Shown piece by piece: positions 57,223 to 64,000 of a stretch of DNA of 64,000 bases (its first letter is position 1; the number at the start of each line of letters is the position of its first letter). A program made the translations under genes and the position numbers. The stretch comes from Planosporangium sp963837285 (GTDB lineage Bacteria > Actinomycetota > Actinomycetes > Mycobacteriales > Micromonosporaceae): positions 496,001 to 560,000 of the forward strand of contig CAWIMS010000005.1 in the NCBI GenBank assembly GCA_963837285.1, given 5' to 3'. Below the pieces are notes generated by a model. The model was not told the origin of the DNA, did no database searches, and saw only the letters and a program-made list of their open reading frames with translations.

Positions 57223-57846
57223 ATGGCCGCCAAGGACGCCGCCCCTGCCCTGATCGAGACCGACGACTCCGCGCCCAACCAGGTCGAGGAGATCGTCAGC
57301 CTCATCGGACCGAAGCTGCGCGCCCTTCGCACCGCCCAACGGCATTCCCTCCAGCAGTTGGCGGCGCTCAGCAACGTGTCGGCGGCCGCCATCCACAAGA
57401 TCGAGCGCAACGGCATGGTCCCGACCATCACCACGCTGCTCAAGCTCGGCGCGGCGCTGGGCGTGCCGGTGAGCTACTTCGTCGAGGAGGACGAGCAGCC
57501 ACCCGAGCCGGTGCACTTCACGCCGGCCGACCGGCGCCCGTCGGTGTACACGCCGCACCAGGGGCTGGCCCTCGCCGGCATCACCGGGTCCTACCGGCAG
57601 TTCCAGACCGCGGCCGCGGTGGCGACCGTGCGGCCCGGGGCGAATAGCGGCGACAAGCCCCTCGAACATCCGGGCGAGGAGTTGATCCACGTCGTCGAGG
57701 GGGTGCTGACCTTCCGGGTCGGCGACCAGGCGTACTCGCTCAGCCCCGGTGACTCGCTGCATTTCGGCGGACAGGTGCCGCACCACTGGGCCAACGAGAC
57801 CAAACGGCCTGTGCGCGCCGTCTGGATCGCCCTCCGTAACGGCTGA
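57223..57846 (+). CDS. XRE-cupin transcriptional regulator
   Basis: A 207-residue regulator. ATG 57223 has CCGGAGGTG upstream. Residues 28-85 are a Cro/CI-type HTH: LRALRTAQRHSLQQLAALSNVSAAAIHKIER, and PTITTLLKLGAALG. A C-terminal cupin domain (about 110-205) shows VVEGVLTFRVGDQAYSLSPGDSLHFGGQVPHHW, with the cupin-2 metal-site motif. Such regulators sense a small metabolite (often an amino acid, amine or amide). Divergent from the FAD-enzyme/nitrile hydratase operon, so it is the likely regulator of it. Confidence 0.9.
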   Translation: MAAKDAAPALIETDDSAPNQVEEIVSLIGPKLRALRTAQRHSLQQLAALSNVSAAAIHKIERNGMVPTITTLLKLGAALGVPVSYFVEEDEQPPEPVHFTPADRRPSVYTPHQGLALAGITGSYRQFQTAAAVATVRPGANSGDKPLEHPGEELIHVVEGVLTFRVGDQAYSLSPGDSLHFGGQVPHHWANETKRPVRAVWIALRNG

Positions 57847-57982
57847 TCTCCGAGATCTTGGACGGCTAGACCGCCTGTACCGAGGGTTTCCTCTTCCCTT
57901 CGGTCGGGAACTGGCCCACAGGCGTGGTGCGCTGAATCGACCCGCTGGCGACGCGGATCTTCTGCCCCTTTGCGGTGGGTAC

Positions 57983-58495
57983 TCACCGAACTCCTCCCGA
58001 TGCGTCTTTCCGGGTCTCAAGGCCCCGGTCGATCCGGTTTGCGGCGACGCCGGCGTACATCCAGAACGGCTCGTCCGCCTCGCTGTTCTCGCCGCCGGAC
58101 GGTTGCGCGGGCGGTGCGCTATTGGCGGGTGGTTGGGCCGCCACCGGTCGACGGGCACCACGCCGGGGTTGAGCAGGTCGAGGCCGTCGAACAACCGCGT
58201 GATCTGCTGATGGGTACGCGCGGTGGGCGGGTCGGCCATGTGCTTGCGCATCAGTGCGAACACCTCGTCGGCTTCGGCCTGGCTGGTGCCGTCGCTGGTG
58301 ATTTGCGAGATCACCAGGTAGCTGCCGGGGGCCATCGCCTGATACAGCCGGTTGACGATCGTGTACGGATCCTCAGCGTCGGTGACGAAGAGCAGAACTG
58401 CCACCGCCAGCACGCACACCGGCTGGGTGAGGTCGAGGAACCCTGCCACTTCGGGGTGGGTGAGGAGCGCGTCTGGGTAGCGGGACCGCTGTCTT
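57983..58495 (-). pseudogene. SAM-dependent methyltransferase (Methyltransf_19) remnant
   Basis: Leftward sequence from the junction near 58495 codes for the C-terminal half of a DUF574-type methyltransferase: YPDALLTHPEVAGFLDLTQPV, VAVLLFVTDAEDPYTIVNRLYQ, APGSYLVISQITSDG, LFDGLDLLNPGVVPVDRWRPN. The frame then shifts and the usual ending appears in another frame (EPFWMYAGVAANRI), with a stop at 57983. The N-terminal SAM-binding GxGxPT region is missing. The right end abuts a different remnant, so a recombination or deletion joined two broken genes. Confidence 0.7.
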
Positions 58496-58498
58496 AAC

Positions 58499-58766
58499 CG
58501 CACTGCCCGACAACGCGGGAAAGCAGCGCACCGTGGTCCTCGGAGACCTCGCCGCGGTCGAGGCCGCGCTGAACAATCCGGACGCCGCGTGCGCTCGTGC
58601 CGAGGAAGCCATGGACCAACTCGCCGTCACCTGGTACGCCACCGGCATGGATCGGGTGATGGACGTTCGCCGAGCCCTTCAACCCTGGGCCGACCACGAG
58701 GGCGTCAGGCGCCTCGATGACCGTATCTACGGATGGGAAACCACCCTCAGAGCGCTGCACCGTTAA
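58499..58766 (+). pseudogene. XRE-TPR regulator, C-terminal remnant
   Basis: Rightward frame starting at the junction: LPDNAGKQRTVVLGDLAAVEAALNN, then DAACARAEEAMDQLAVTWYATGMDRV, and the end RRLDDRIYGWETTLRALHR. This is the last 85 residues or so of the large actinobacterial XRE regulators with TPR-like sensor region (about 400 residues). The HTH and most TPRs are absent. A GTG at 58533 could start a 77-residue product, but no ribosome site is good. Confidence 0.75.
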
Positions 58767-59406
58767 ACGCGGCTATGCGACCTGGGAGTTCAGACAGTGA
58801 GTCAATCCGCATCGTTGGGACACGGTTGGCCTCCGGATCGTTTTGTTGGATGATCGCCCACGGCCCCCGCCGGATCAACGCCGTTCGAAGACCCATACTC
58901 GCCGCAGGCCGCACATCGTTGTCAAGCCGATCCCCGACGTACAACACTTCATCCGGCTTGCATCCGGCCGCCTCCACCACTTGCGTGAAAAAGGCCGGAT
59001 CCGGTTTGGCGACACCCCAGTCATCAGATGTCGCAATCATGTCGCTCGGCAACGTCAGCGCCCGAAGGATGCCACCAGCACGCACGGTTTGGTTCCCCGC
59101 GATACCCACCCACAAGCCATCGTCGCGAAGCTTCGCCAAGCTGGTACGGACATCGGGGTATAGATCATCCTCGCCAAATGTTTCCGGCTGCCCCGCCGCC
59201 GCGCGTTTCTCCCTTTCCTCAGTCAGATCGAACCCCGGCCGAAAAACCTGAAAAGTCTCCCGATAGTCCAAACCGCCGGCAATGATCGCTCCGAACATCG
59301 CCGAAAACGTATGCCGAGGAACACCAAGCCAGTCCGCCCACGTGCCATATTCGCGAGTCTCGTTCACCAGGCACTCACCGACATCGAACACCACCGCTCG
59401 GATCAT
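58747..59406 (-). CDS. HAD-family hydrolase
   Basis: A 219-residue haloacid-dehalogenase-like protein. ATG 59406 starts MIRAVVFDVGECLVNETREYG. Motif I is DVGEC (Asp nucleophile kept, second position Gly-Glu rather than DxD), motif II IAGNQT, motif III Lys in WGVAKPDPAFF and motif IV YVGDRLDNDV. The cap is a helical C1 type (about 20-85). Probably a small-molecule phosphatase or dehalogenase. Overlaps the 3' end of the XRE-TPR remnant by 20 nt on the opposite strand. Confidence 0.88.
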   Translation of the reverse strand: MIRAVVFDVGECLVNETREYGTWADWLGVPRHTFSAMFGAIIAGGLDYRETFQVFRPGFDLTEEREKRAAAGQPETFGEDDLYPDVRTSLAKLRDDGLWVGIAGNQTVRAGGILRALTLPSDMIATSDDWGVAKPDPAFFTQVVEAAGCKPDEVLYVGDRLDNDVRPAASMGLRTALIRRGPWAIIQQNDPEANRVPTMRIDSLSELPGRIAAFNGAAL

Positions 59407-59875
59407 GACGCAGAGCCTATCCAGCACGATGCGCCCGCTCGCACGCACCGCCACGCGACCGAACCAGCCCCCAGCCCAACTAGCGGCCGGCGGCTCATCT
59501 CCCATGTATCGCCGCGGGACACGAGGTAACGGCGACCGGTACGGAACCTACAGTGATCATGCATCAGACGACAACGCCGGGCGGTCGGGCGACCTTCACC
59601 GTTTCGATCGCTAGTTCGTGACGATCAACAGGCTGCGCATCGTGGCACCGAGATCCTGCTCACCACCGCCCCGGAGGGGTGGTGTTGAGCGGTTCGTGGT
59701 ACCGAGTTGCACCGGCTGGACGAACCCGGCACGGGACACCGAATGAAGACGGAAAACGAGTGGCTCGATCCGCCATCTGCGGCGCGGACAGCTACGGGTC
59801 GGACAGGCGTAACAGGTCCCGGCCCACGATGATCACCGGTTCGCTGGTGGGCAGCACCAGCGCCAATCAGTGGAG
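59407..59875. other. Intergenic stretch (469 bp) without a confident gene
   Basis: No frame has good start, ribosome site and codon bias together. A short leftward tail ending at 59792 (LVLPTSEPVIIVGRDLLRLSDP) looks coding and may be the end of a lost gene. A strong hairpin lies at 59659-59689. Confidence 0.45.
59659..59689 (-). terminator. Hairpin, terminator-like
   Basis: CTCACCACCGCCCC (59659-59672) pairs at 12 of 14 positions with GGGGTGGTGTTGAG (59676-59689) around a GGA loop. There is no T-run, which is common in high-G+C actinobacteria. It lies downstream of the leftward membrane-protein gene ending at 59876, though 186 nt away. Strand is a guess. Confidence 0.4.
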
Positions 59876-60523
59876 TTAGCCCGCGAGTCGGTCCGCTGTG
59901 ACCGTCCGGATCAGTGCCATAACGCCGAGCGCCATGGGCGCCACATAGAGCAGGAAGGGCGGCACGTCCCGGGTGAAGACGAACAGGCCGAGCATGACTG
60001 CGCCCACGCCCACGACCAGCCATCCGGTCCAGCCGGGCAGGACGCCGCTGCCGATCACCGCGAGACCGTAGCCGATCGTCGCTGCCACTCCGGTCAGGGC
60101 CGCGGCCGACCACAGCGCTGCGGTCCACGAGTTGACCGGTTCGTACCAGTCGGGTATCTGGCCGCCGGTGGAGAAGGAATCGACGGTACGCACCGTGACG
60201 GTCAGCCGGAAACCCAGATTCGCGATCCACAGTGTCGTAGCAACGGTCATAAGCGCGAGCGACGTCGGCGGCAGCAGGCCGGCACCGGGTTGCCGGTTGA
60301 GCAGCGCGGTGAGCGCGGCCAGTCCGGCGAGGGTGAGTCCCGCACCGATGCCAAACAGCCAGTTCGCCAACTGCCAGCTATCGCGGTGCTGGCTGATCAG
60401 GGCGATGGCGTTGACGCCACGGGCGAGCCACACCGGGTACAGCGACGGCACGAACGCGGCTACCATCACCGCGGCCCCTCCCGCGGTCAGGAGGACGCCG
60501 ATGAAGCTCAGGTGGTAGCGCAT
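59876..60523 (-). CDS. Multi-pass membrane protein, function unknown
   Basis: A 215-residue protein. ATG 60523 has AGAAGGGTG upstream and begins MRYHLSFIGVLLTAGG. About six hydrophobic helices: near 5-25, 50-75, 85-105, 130-155, 160-178, 190-208, with a polar loop (VRTVDSFSTGGQIPDWYEPVNSW) outside. No catalytic motif. It could be related to DUF998/DUF4386-like membrane proteins, but this is uncertain. It is on the same strand and 105 nt downstream of another membrane protein gene, with which it may share the MarR-controlled promoter. Confidence 0.65.
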   Translation of the reverse strand: MRYHLSFIGVLLTAGGAAVMVAAFVPSLYPVWLARGVNAIALISQHRDSWQLANWLFGIGAGLTLAGLAALTALLNRQPGAGLLPPTSLALMTVATTLWIANLGFRLTVTVRTVDSFSTGGQIPDWYEPVNSWTAALWSAAALTGVAATIGYGLAVIGSGVLPGWTGWLVVGVGAVMLGLFVFTRDVPPFLLYVAPMALGVMALIRTVTADRLAG

Positions 60524-60628
60524 GGGCACCCTTCTGGGAGCGGGCGGCGGCGGGTGCCGGTGCCCGGAGGTCGGATGAGCCAAGCAGGCGAGTGGTCGCT
60601 GGAGCGAGTGACGGCGGGAGGGCGACTA

Positions 60629-61219
60629 TCAATCGCCGTGCCGGCACGTCCGGCCATGGCTTATTCTCCGGGTTTGCGCGGCGGTGCCCAGGAGTCGGGA
60701 ACCGGCGGATCGGACCGGGTGTGCGTCGAATGCCAGCCACAATCCGACCGTCCAGGCCAGCAGGCCGACCGCGACCGGTTGCCAACCGAAGCCGGCGCGC
60801 CCCACGGCACCGCCCGGGCCGGGCAGCGGCAGCCCTCGGGAGAACACCAACAGCGCGCTGGCCGCCTCGGTGCACGTCACGACGACCAACACCGCCAGAA
60901 GCACCTGCCGCGCCCAGCGTTCGCCGCGCCTGAACGCGGTCAGCGCGACCCAACCGAGCAGGATGGCCGTGCCGACGCCGAACAGGCCCGCATCGAGAGC
61001 GTGCGCCCGCGCCATCGGCGTGATTAGGCCCGCCATTCCGTCGGGGTCCGCATCCGGCCCGGCGACAGCGAGCCAGAACGTGATCGCCGGTTCCTCCATC
61101 ACCAGAACAACCAGACCGAGCACGACAAGCCAGGCCGACGCGCGAGCATGCCCCACCCGTCTGGCCGCGACGGCAAGCGCGACAACGACGGCCAGGCAGA
61201 CAGCCGCCCAGACGGTCAC
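60629..61219 (-). CDS. Multi-pass membrane protein divergent from the MarR gene
   Basis: A 196-residue protein with about six hydrophobic helices (VTVWAAVCLAVVVALAVAA, SAWLVVLGLVVLVMEEPAITFWLAV, LFGVGTAILLGWVALTAF, VLLAVLVVVTCTEAASALLVF, VAVGLLAWTVGLWLAF). GTG 61219 is preferred, although spaced 14 nt from GGAGGAG, because longer in-frame starts up to 61276 lie upstream of the expected transcription start. The promoter's TTGACA overlaps the MarR dyad. No family is recognised. Likely repressed by the divergent MarR protein. Confidence 0.6.
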   Translation of the reverse strand: MTVWAAVCLAVVVALAVAARRVGHARASAWLVVLGLVVLVMEEPAITFWLAVAGPDADPDGMAGLITPMARAHALDAGLFGVGTAILLGWVALTAFRRGERWARQVLLAVLVVVTCTEAASALLVFSRGLPLPGPGGAVGRAGFGWQPVAVGLLAWTVGLWLAFDAHPVRSAGSRLLGTAAQTRRISHGRTCRHGD

Positions 61220-61281
61220 AACAGTGCCAATGGCTCCTCCGCGATGCGAGACGACCCGGTGATACCATCTCCCCAAACGGA

Positions 61282-61308
61282 TTGATTGTCAAATCATTTG
61301 GATATCAA
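61282..61308. promoter_or_regulatory. 27-bp dyad operator between MarR and membrane-protein genes
   Basis: A perfect core CAAATCATTTG (61290-61300) and outer arms TTGAT (61282-61286) / ATCAA (61304-61308) share the same centre at 61295. It covers the minus-strand -35 box TTGACA (61289-61284) of the membrane gene and lies 1 nt before GTG 61310. Typical for MarR autoregulation. Confidence 0.6.
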
Positions 61309-61309
61309 C

Positions 61310-61804
61310 GTGTCTAACGATCTCGGCAAGGCGGTAGATCTGCCGCAAGCGCTGACCCACGAACTCATCGACCTGAGCATCGCGATCGACCTGATCGGTC
61401 AGGCCACCGCGAGTCGGCTGGGCATCAACCAGACCGACCTGATCTGTCTGGACCTGCTCGTCCGGCAGGGTCCGATGGGCGCCGGACAGCTCGCCGCCGC
61501 TCTAGGCCTCACCACCGCCGCCATCAGCGCGATGGCCACCCGGTTGGAGGCCGGCGGCTACGCACACCGGGAAATGGACCCACACGACCGACGCCGCGTC
61601 CTGCTCCACGCCTCACCGTCCGGCGCCGAGCAGGCGTTCAGCCTCTTCGACGACCTCTACCGGGCCGCCGCGGCGCTGAACGCCAGCCACCCGAAGCGCG
61701 ACCTGCGGATGCTCATCAACCTGCTCCGCAGGTACCGTGAGCTGATTACCGACCAGGCCACCGCACTACGGGCAGATTCGACACCGCCGGAGTCTGCGGT
61801 GTAG
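61310..61804 (+). CDS. MarR-family transcriptional regulator
   Basis: A 164-residue winged-helix regulator. GTG 61310 is chosen since upstream TTG 61286 would put the operator inside the gene. Core: LGINQTDLICLDLLVRQGPMGAGQLAAALGLTTAAISAMATRLEAGGYAHREMDPHDRRRVLL, with the wing DPHDRRR. The flanking helices make the dimer. It probably binds the 61282-61308 dyad and is released by a small phenolic or similar ligand. Divergent from two membrane-protein genes. Confidence 0.9.
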   Translation: MSNDLGKAVDLPQALTHELIDLSIAIDLIGQATASRLGINQTDLICLDLLVRQGPMGAGQLAAALGLTTAAISAMATRLEAGGYAHREMDPHDRRRVLLHASPSGAEQAFSLFDDLYRAAAALNASHPKRDLRMLINLLRRYRELITDQATALRADSTPPESAV

Positions 61805-61930
61805 CCGCAAGGATCGAGTATGTCGAGTCAGATGCCGGGCTGGTGCCGTTGCGAATGGTTGGCCGGCGTGGCCGGATCCGAGGGTTCACCGTCCTTGCTG
61901 GGTGATCGCCAAGCCGCCAGAGTGGGCGGC

Positions 61931-62983
61931 ATGGACCCTGCCCGCCGCCGCGTCGTATTCCTGCTCCACGACGGGTGCGAACTCATCGACTTCGCCGGGC
62001 CAGCATCGGTTTTCGGCGGCGCGCGCGATCCGGCCGGCTGCCCGGCATACGAGGTGCGGACGGCTTCTCTCGCCGGCGCTTCCGTTCGTACGGCTGAGGG
62101 CGTCGCCGTCGAGGTCGACGGCCCGGCGAGCAGCGTCGGCACGCTCGACACGCTGGTCGTCCCAGGCGGATTCCAGGTCGCCGAGGTGGCCGACGATGCG
62201 GCCTTCCTGGCTTCGCTGCGCATTTTGGCGGACCGCAGCCGCCGGGTCGCGTCAGTGTGCTCAGGGACAGTGCTGCTCGCGGCGGCGGGGCTGCTGGATG
62301 GTCGGCGAGCCACGACGCACTGGGCCGCGCTGAACCATCTGCGCGACCGGTTTCCCCGGGTCGACGTGGCCCGGGACGTGATATGGGTACGTGACGGCGA
62401 CGTCTATACGTCGGCCGGGGCGACCACCGGGATCGACCTCGCCCTGGCCCTCGTCGAGGCGGATCTCGGCGGCCAGGCGGCCAGACAGCTCGCCCGTTGG
62501 CTGGTGGTCTTCGCGCGGCGACCGGGCGGACAGTCCCAGAGCAGCGTGCGGGCCAGCCTGCCCGAGCCGGCGACCGTCGCACTGCGCCGGATTCTGGATA
62601 CCGCCGTCACCGATCCCACAGCGGACCTGTCCGTCGCAGCGATGGCGGCGAGGGCGGTGTTGAGCCCGCGCCACTTCTCGCGGGTGTTCGCCGCCGAGGT
62701 CGGGTTGACGCCAGCGTCCTATGTGGAGCTGATCCGGGTCGAGGCTGCCCAGCAGTATCTGGAAGCATCTGACGCCACGCTGGAGGTGGTCGCGAAGGCG
62801 GCCGGCTTCCGAAACGCGGAGACGATGCGACGCGCTTTCCATCGGGTACTGGGTACCGCGCCGGGCGCGTTCCGCGCCACCGTTACCGCCCGGGCTCAGC
62901 TATCCGCGGTGCCGACGTCGGCTCGCGGGCCTCGACCGAGCGCCAGCCGGCCAGTCGTAGCGCCGGCCCGAAGCCCATCGTGA
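61931..62983 (+). CDS. GlxA-type AraC regulator with DJ-1/PfpI domain
   Basis: A 350-residue protein. ATG 61931 starts MDPARRRVVFLLHDGCELID. N-terminal class I glutamine amidotransferase/DJ-1-like domain (5-185): VVPGGFQVAEV and SVCSGTVLLAAAGLLDGRRATTHW with the elbow Cys. C-terminal AraC HTH pair (about 235-325): SVAAMAARAVLSPRHFSRVFAAEVGLTPASYVELIRVEAAQQYLE and TLEVVAKAAGFRNAETMRRAFHRVLGTAPG. GlxA-type regulators respond to amino acids or quaternary amines in known cases. The 3' end overlaps the convergent HD-domain gene by 101 nt. Confidence 0.92.
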   Translation: MDPARRRVVFLLHDGCELIDFAGPASVFGGARDPAGCPAYEVRTASLAGASVRTAEGVAVEVDGPASSVGTLDTLVVPGGFQVAEVADDAAFLASLRILADRSRRVASVCSGTVLLAAAGLLDGRRATTHWAALNHLRDRFPRVDVARDVIWVRDGDVYTSAGATTGIDLALALVEADLGGQAARQLARWLVVFARRPGGQSQSSVRASLPEPATVALRRILDTAVTDPTADLSVAAMAARAVLSPRHFSRVFAAEVGLTPASYVELIRVEAAQQYLEASDATLEVVAKAAGFRNAETMRRAFHRVLGTAPGAFRATVTARAQLSAVPTSARGPRPSASRPVVAPARSPS

Positions 62984-63692
62984 ACAGCGCGCTGGCGCGG
63001 CATCCGTGAACCCGCCGGCCGTGGGCACGTAGCAGCGGCTCACCGCGCCGGACGAACCCGTGTCGCGGGTGCCTGTCGGCGACCCGCCGGATGCCGGCGG
63101 GATCCAGATCCCAACTGCGAAGGCCCAGCACGTCGACCAGCACACCATCGTGCAGAAGATGCTGCAGGACGCCCTGTTCGGCCCCGACGCTCGGGTTGAG
63201 GTGCAACGTGATCGCGTCAAGGACGTCGTGCTGGACGGACGCCGGCAACCCTGACGACGCCAGCACCCCGGCGGCGGCGTCTGCCCCGGCGAGAGTGAAA
63301 CAGCGTTCGGTCAAGGTGTCCATTGTCGCGAAGGCGTAGTCATGCAGGACGGCGGCGGCGAAGAGCGGCTCCGGATCGCACCGGAGTCCCTCCACAAGGC
63401 CAAGTGCACGCGCGAACCGGAACGAGCGGTACCCATGCTGCACGATCATCGGATCGAGGCGCGCGCAAGCCTGTAGAACCGCCCGGGTGAATGCGGTGTC
63501 GGGCACCTCCTGCTCGCTCGGATCAGGACCGGAACCACGCACCCCGGCCCGAGCGGCCAGCATCCGCGGCAGCACGTGCGCGGTGCGCAGGCCCACGGCG
63601 GCGAGGAACCTGATCCGCTCACCGCCGGCGAGGATCCCGTTCGTCCGTCGGCACCATTCGATCGTGCCGATGTCACCGAGCAACCGTGTCAT
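62883..63692 (-). CDS. HD-domain protein (putative metal-dependent phosphohydrolase)
   Basis: A 269-residue protein. ATG 63692 begins MTRLLGDIGTIEWCRRTNG. Metal motif pieces are HGYRSFRFARAL (first His), AAVLHDYAFAT (HD) and ITLHLNPSV (distal His). Such single-HD proteins hydrolyse nucleotides, nitriles (isonitrile/cyanamide hydratase-like members) or other compounds; the segment around FRYARA...VLHD..LT is shared with cyanamide-hydratase-like HD proteins, but the assignment is not firm. The C-terminal 60 residues overlap the AraC gene in antisense. Confidence 0.75.
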   Translation of the reverse strand: MTRLLGDIGTIEWCRRTNGILAGGERIRFLAAVGLRTAHVLPRMLAARAGVRGSGPDPSEQEVPDTAFTRAVLQACARLDPMIVQHGYRSFRFARALGLVEGLRCDPEPLFAAAVLHDYAFATMDTLTERCFTLAGADAAAGVLASSGLPASVQHDVLDAITLHLNPSVGAEQGVLQHLLHDGVLVDVLGLRSWDLDPAGIRRVADRHPRHGFVRRGEPLLRAHGRRVHGCRASALFTMGFGPALRLAGWRSVEAREPTSAPRIAEPGR

Positions 63693-64000
63693 GCCCGAAA
63701 GCATCGGCGTATGCGCCGGGCAGGACAAGGACGAGACAACCTCGCTTCCAGCCACGGCCGGTCACCCACGAGTGTCGGCGCCACAACGTTGACCGGTGTC
63801 ACTCTTTCCGACCGAGCCCGGGTTCGACTCGATGCGCTGGACCCTACGGGGGACGAGACTCTGTCTGACGTTGTCCGCGCAGCCTTGGCGTTGGGGGTGC
63901 CGTGTTCCCTCCTACCGTCGGTCCCGGCTGTTGCCGGGTTCGGATCGCCGAGTGCGTAACGCTCTGCGACGGCCGAACTACGACTGGCTGGCTCAACCCC
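63693..64000. other. Right edge (308 bp), nothing confident
   Basis: A rightward frame ending at 63959 contains LSDRARVRLDALDP and ETLSDVVRAALALGVP, slightly like a ribbon-helix-helix antitoxin, but no start codon with a ribosome site is present. The last bases may begin another gene outside the window. Confidence 0.35.

Noticed and set aside
59470..59880. Short frames on both strands in the region left of 59876
   Set aside because: Poor codon bias and no ribosome sites; only a stub-like tail and a hairpin can be described.
62883..63692. A cyanamide hydratase that would extend the nitrile theme
   Set aside because: HD motif and length are compatible, but similarity cannot be confirmed by eye and the gene is 5 kb from the island with unrelated neighbours.

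Overview
The window is high-G+C actinobacterial DNA. Codon usage, GTG starts, overlapping start/stop codons, AfsR/BTAD regulators, ECF41 and MSMEG_05xx-type genes all fit, and the best guess is a Micromonosporaceae-like filamentous actinomycete. No rRNA, tRNA or CRISPR array was recognised. It looks like an accessory arm of a chromosome: small regulator-plus-enzyme modules, one scarred mobile island and several gene remnants.

Layout. 0-7 kb: the 5' part of a DUF3068 gene, then an oxygenase module. A TetR regulator, a Baeyer-Villiger-type monooxygenase, an alpha/beta hydrolase and a toroid protein read left; a diiron oxygenase and a YCII-like protein read right from a shared palindromic operator. 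7-16 kb: CehA/McbA metallohydrolase, an intact 915-aa AfsR-type regulator, topoisomerase IB, a truncated lipoprotein, TauE/SafE permease and an NAD(P)-dependent epimerase. 15.6-22.7 kb: a second AfsR-type gene cut in two by about 5.15 kb of lower-G+C foreign DNA. This holds a broken DUF3631 ATPase gene, an XRE/PPC gene pair, a run of tiny overlapping genes including zinc-ribbon microproteins, and an ISAs1-family insertion sequence sitting in the loop of a 13-bp hairpin with a perfect 10-bp target duplication. 22.8-25 kb: an ECF41 (SigJ-like) sigma factor divergent from a SnoaL/LUD operon, both preceded by the same TCACA-N16-CGTC promoter. 25-36 kb: NYN-LOTUS protein, DUF2993 protein, an M48 peptidase fused to a SecD P1-head-like domain, a VapBC-type toxin-antitoxin, MerR regulator, class I aldolase and a LuxR response regulator behind a frameshifted kinase gene.

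36-46 kb: a frameshifted serine hydrolase, then a carbohydrate module. A LacI regulator converges on an operon for a binding protein, two permeases, two sugar-phosphate isomerase/epimerases and a Gfo/Idh/MocA dehydrogenase, with LacI-like operator repeats upstream. 46-58 kb holds the most interesting region: a hybrid nitrogen-metabolism island. It combines GNAT, radical-SAM, glycosyltransferase and Sll0783-type genes of the Nit1C (nitrilase) cluster with a cobalt-type nitrile hydratase (beta, alpha, His-tailed accessory protein). It also carries a carbamate kinase-FdrA pair, an FAD/CoA-disulfide-reductase-like enzyme and a divergent XRE-cupin regulator. No nitrilase and no FdrA partner subunits lie in the window.

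58-64 kb: two abutting remnants (methyltransferase, XRE-TPR regulator), a HAD hydrolase, two membrane proteins, a MarR regulator with a long operator dyad, a GlxA-type AraC regulator and an HD-domain protein. Frameshifts in short G/C runs recur in several genes, so sequencing error should be excluded before those genes are called dead.
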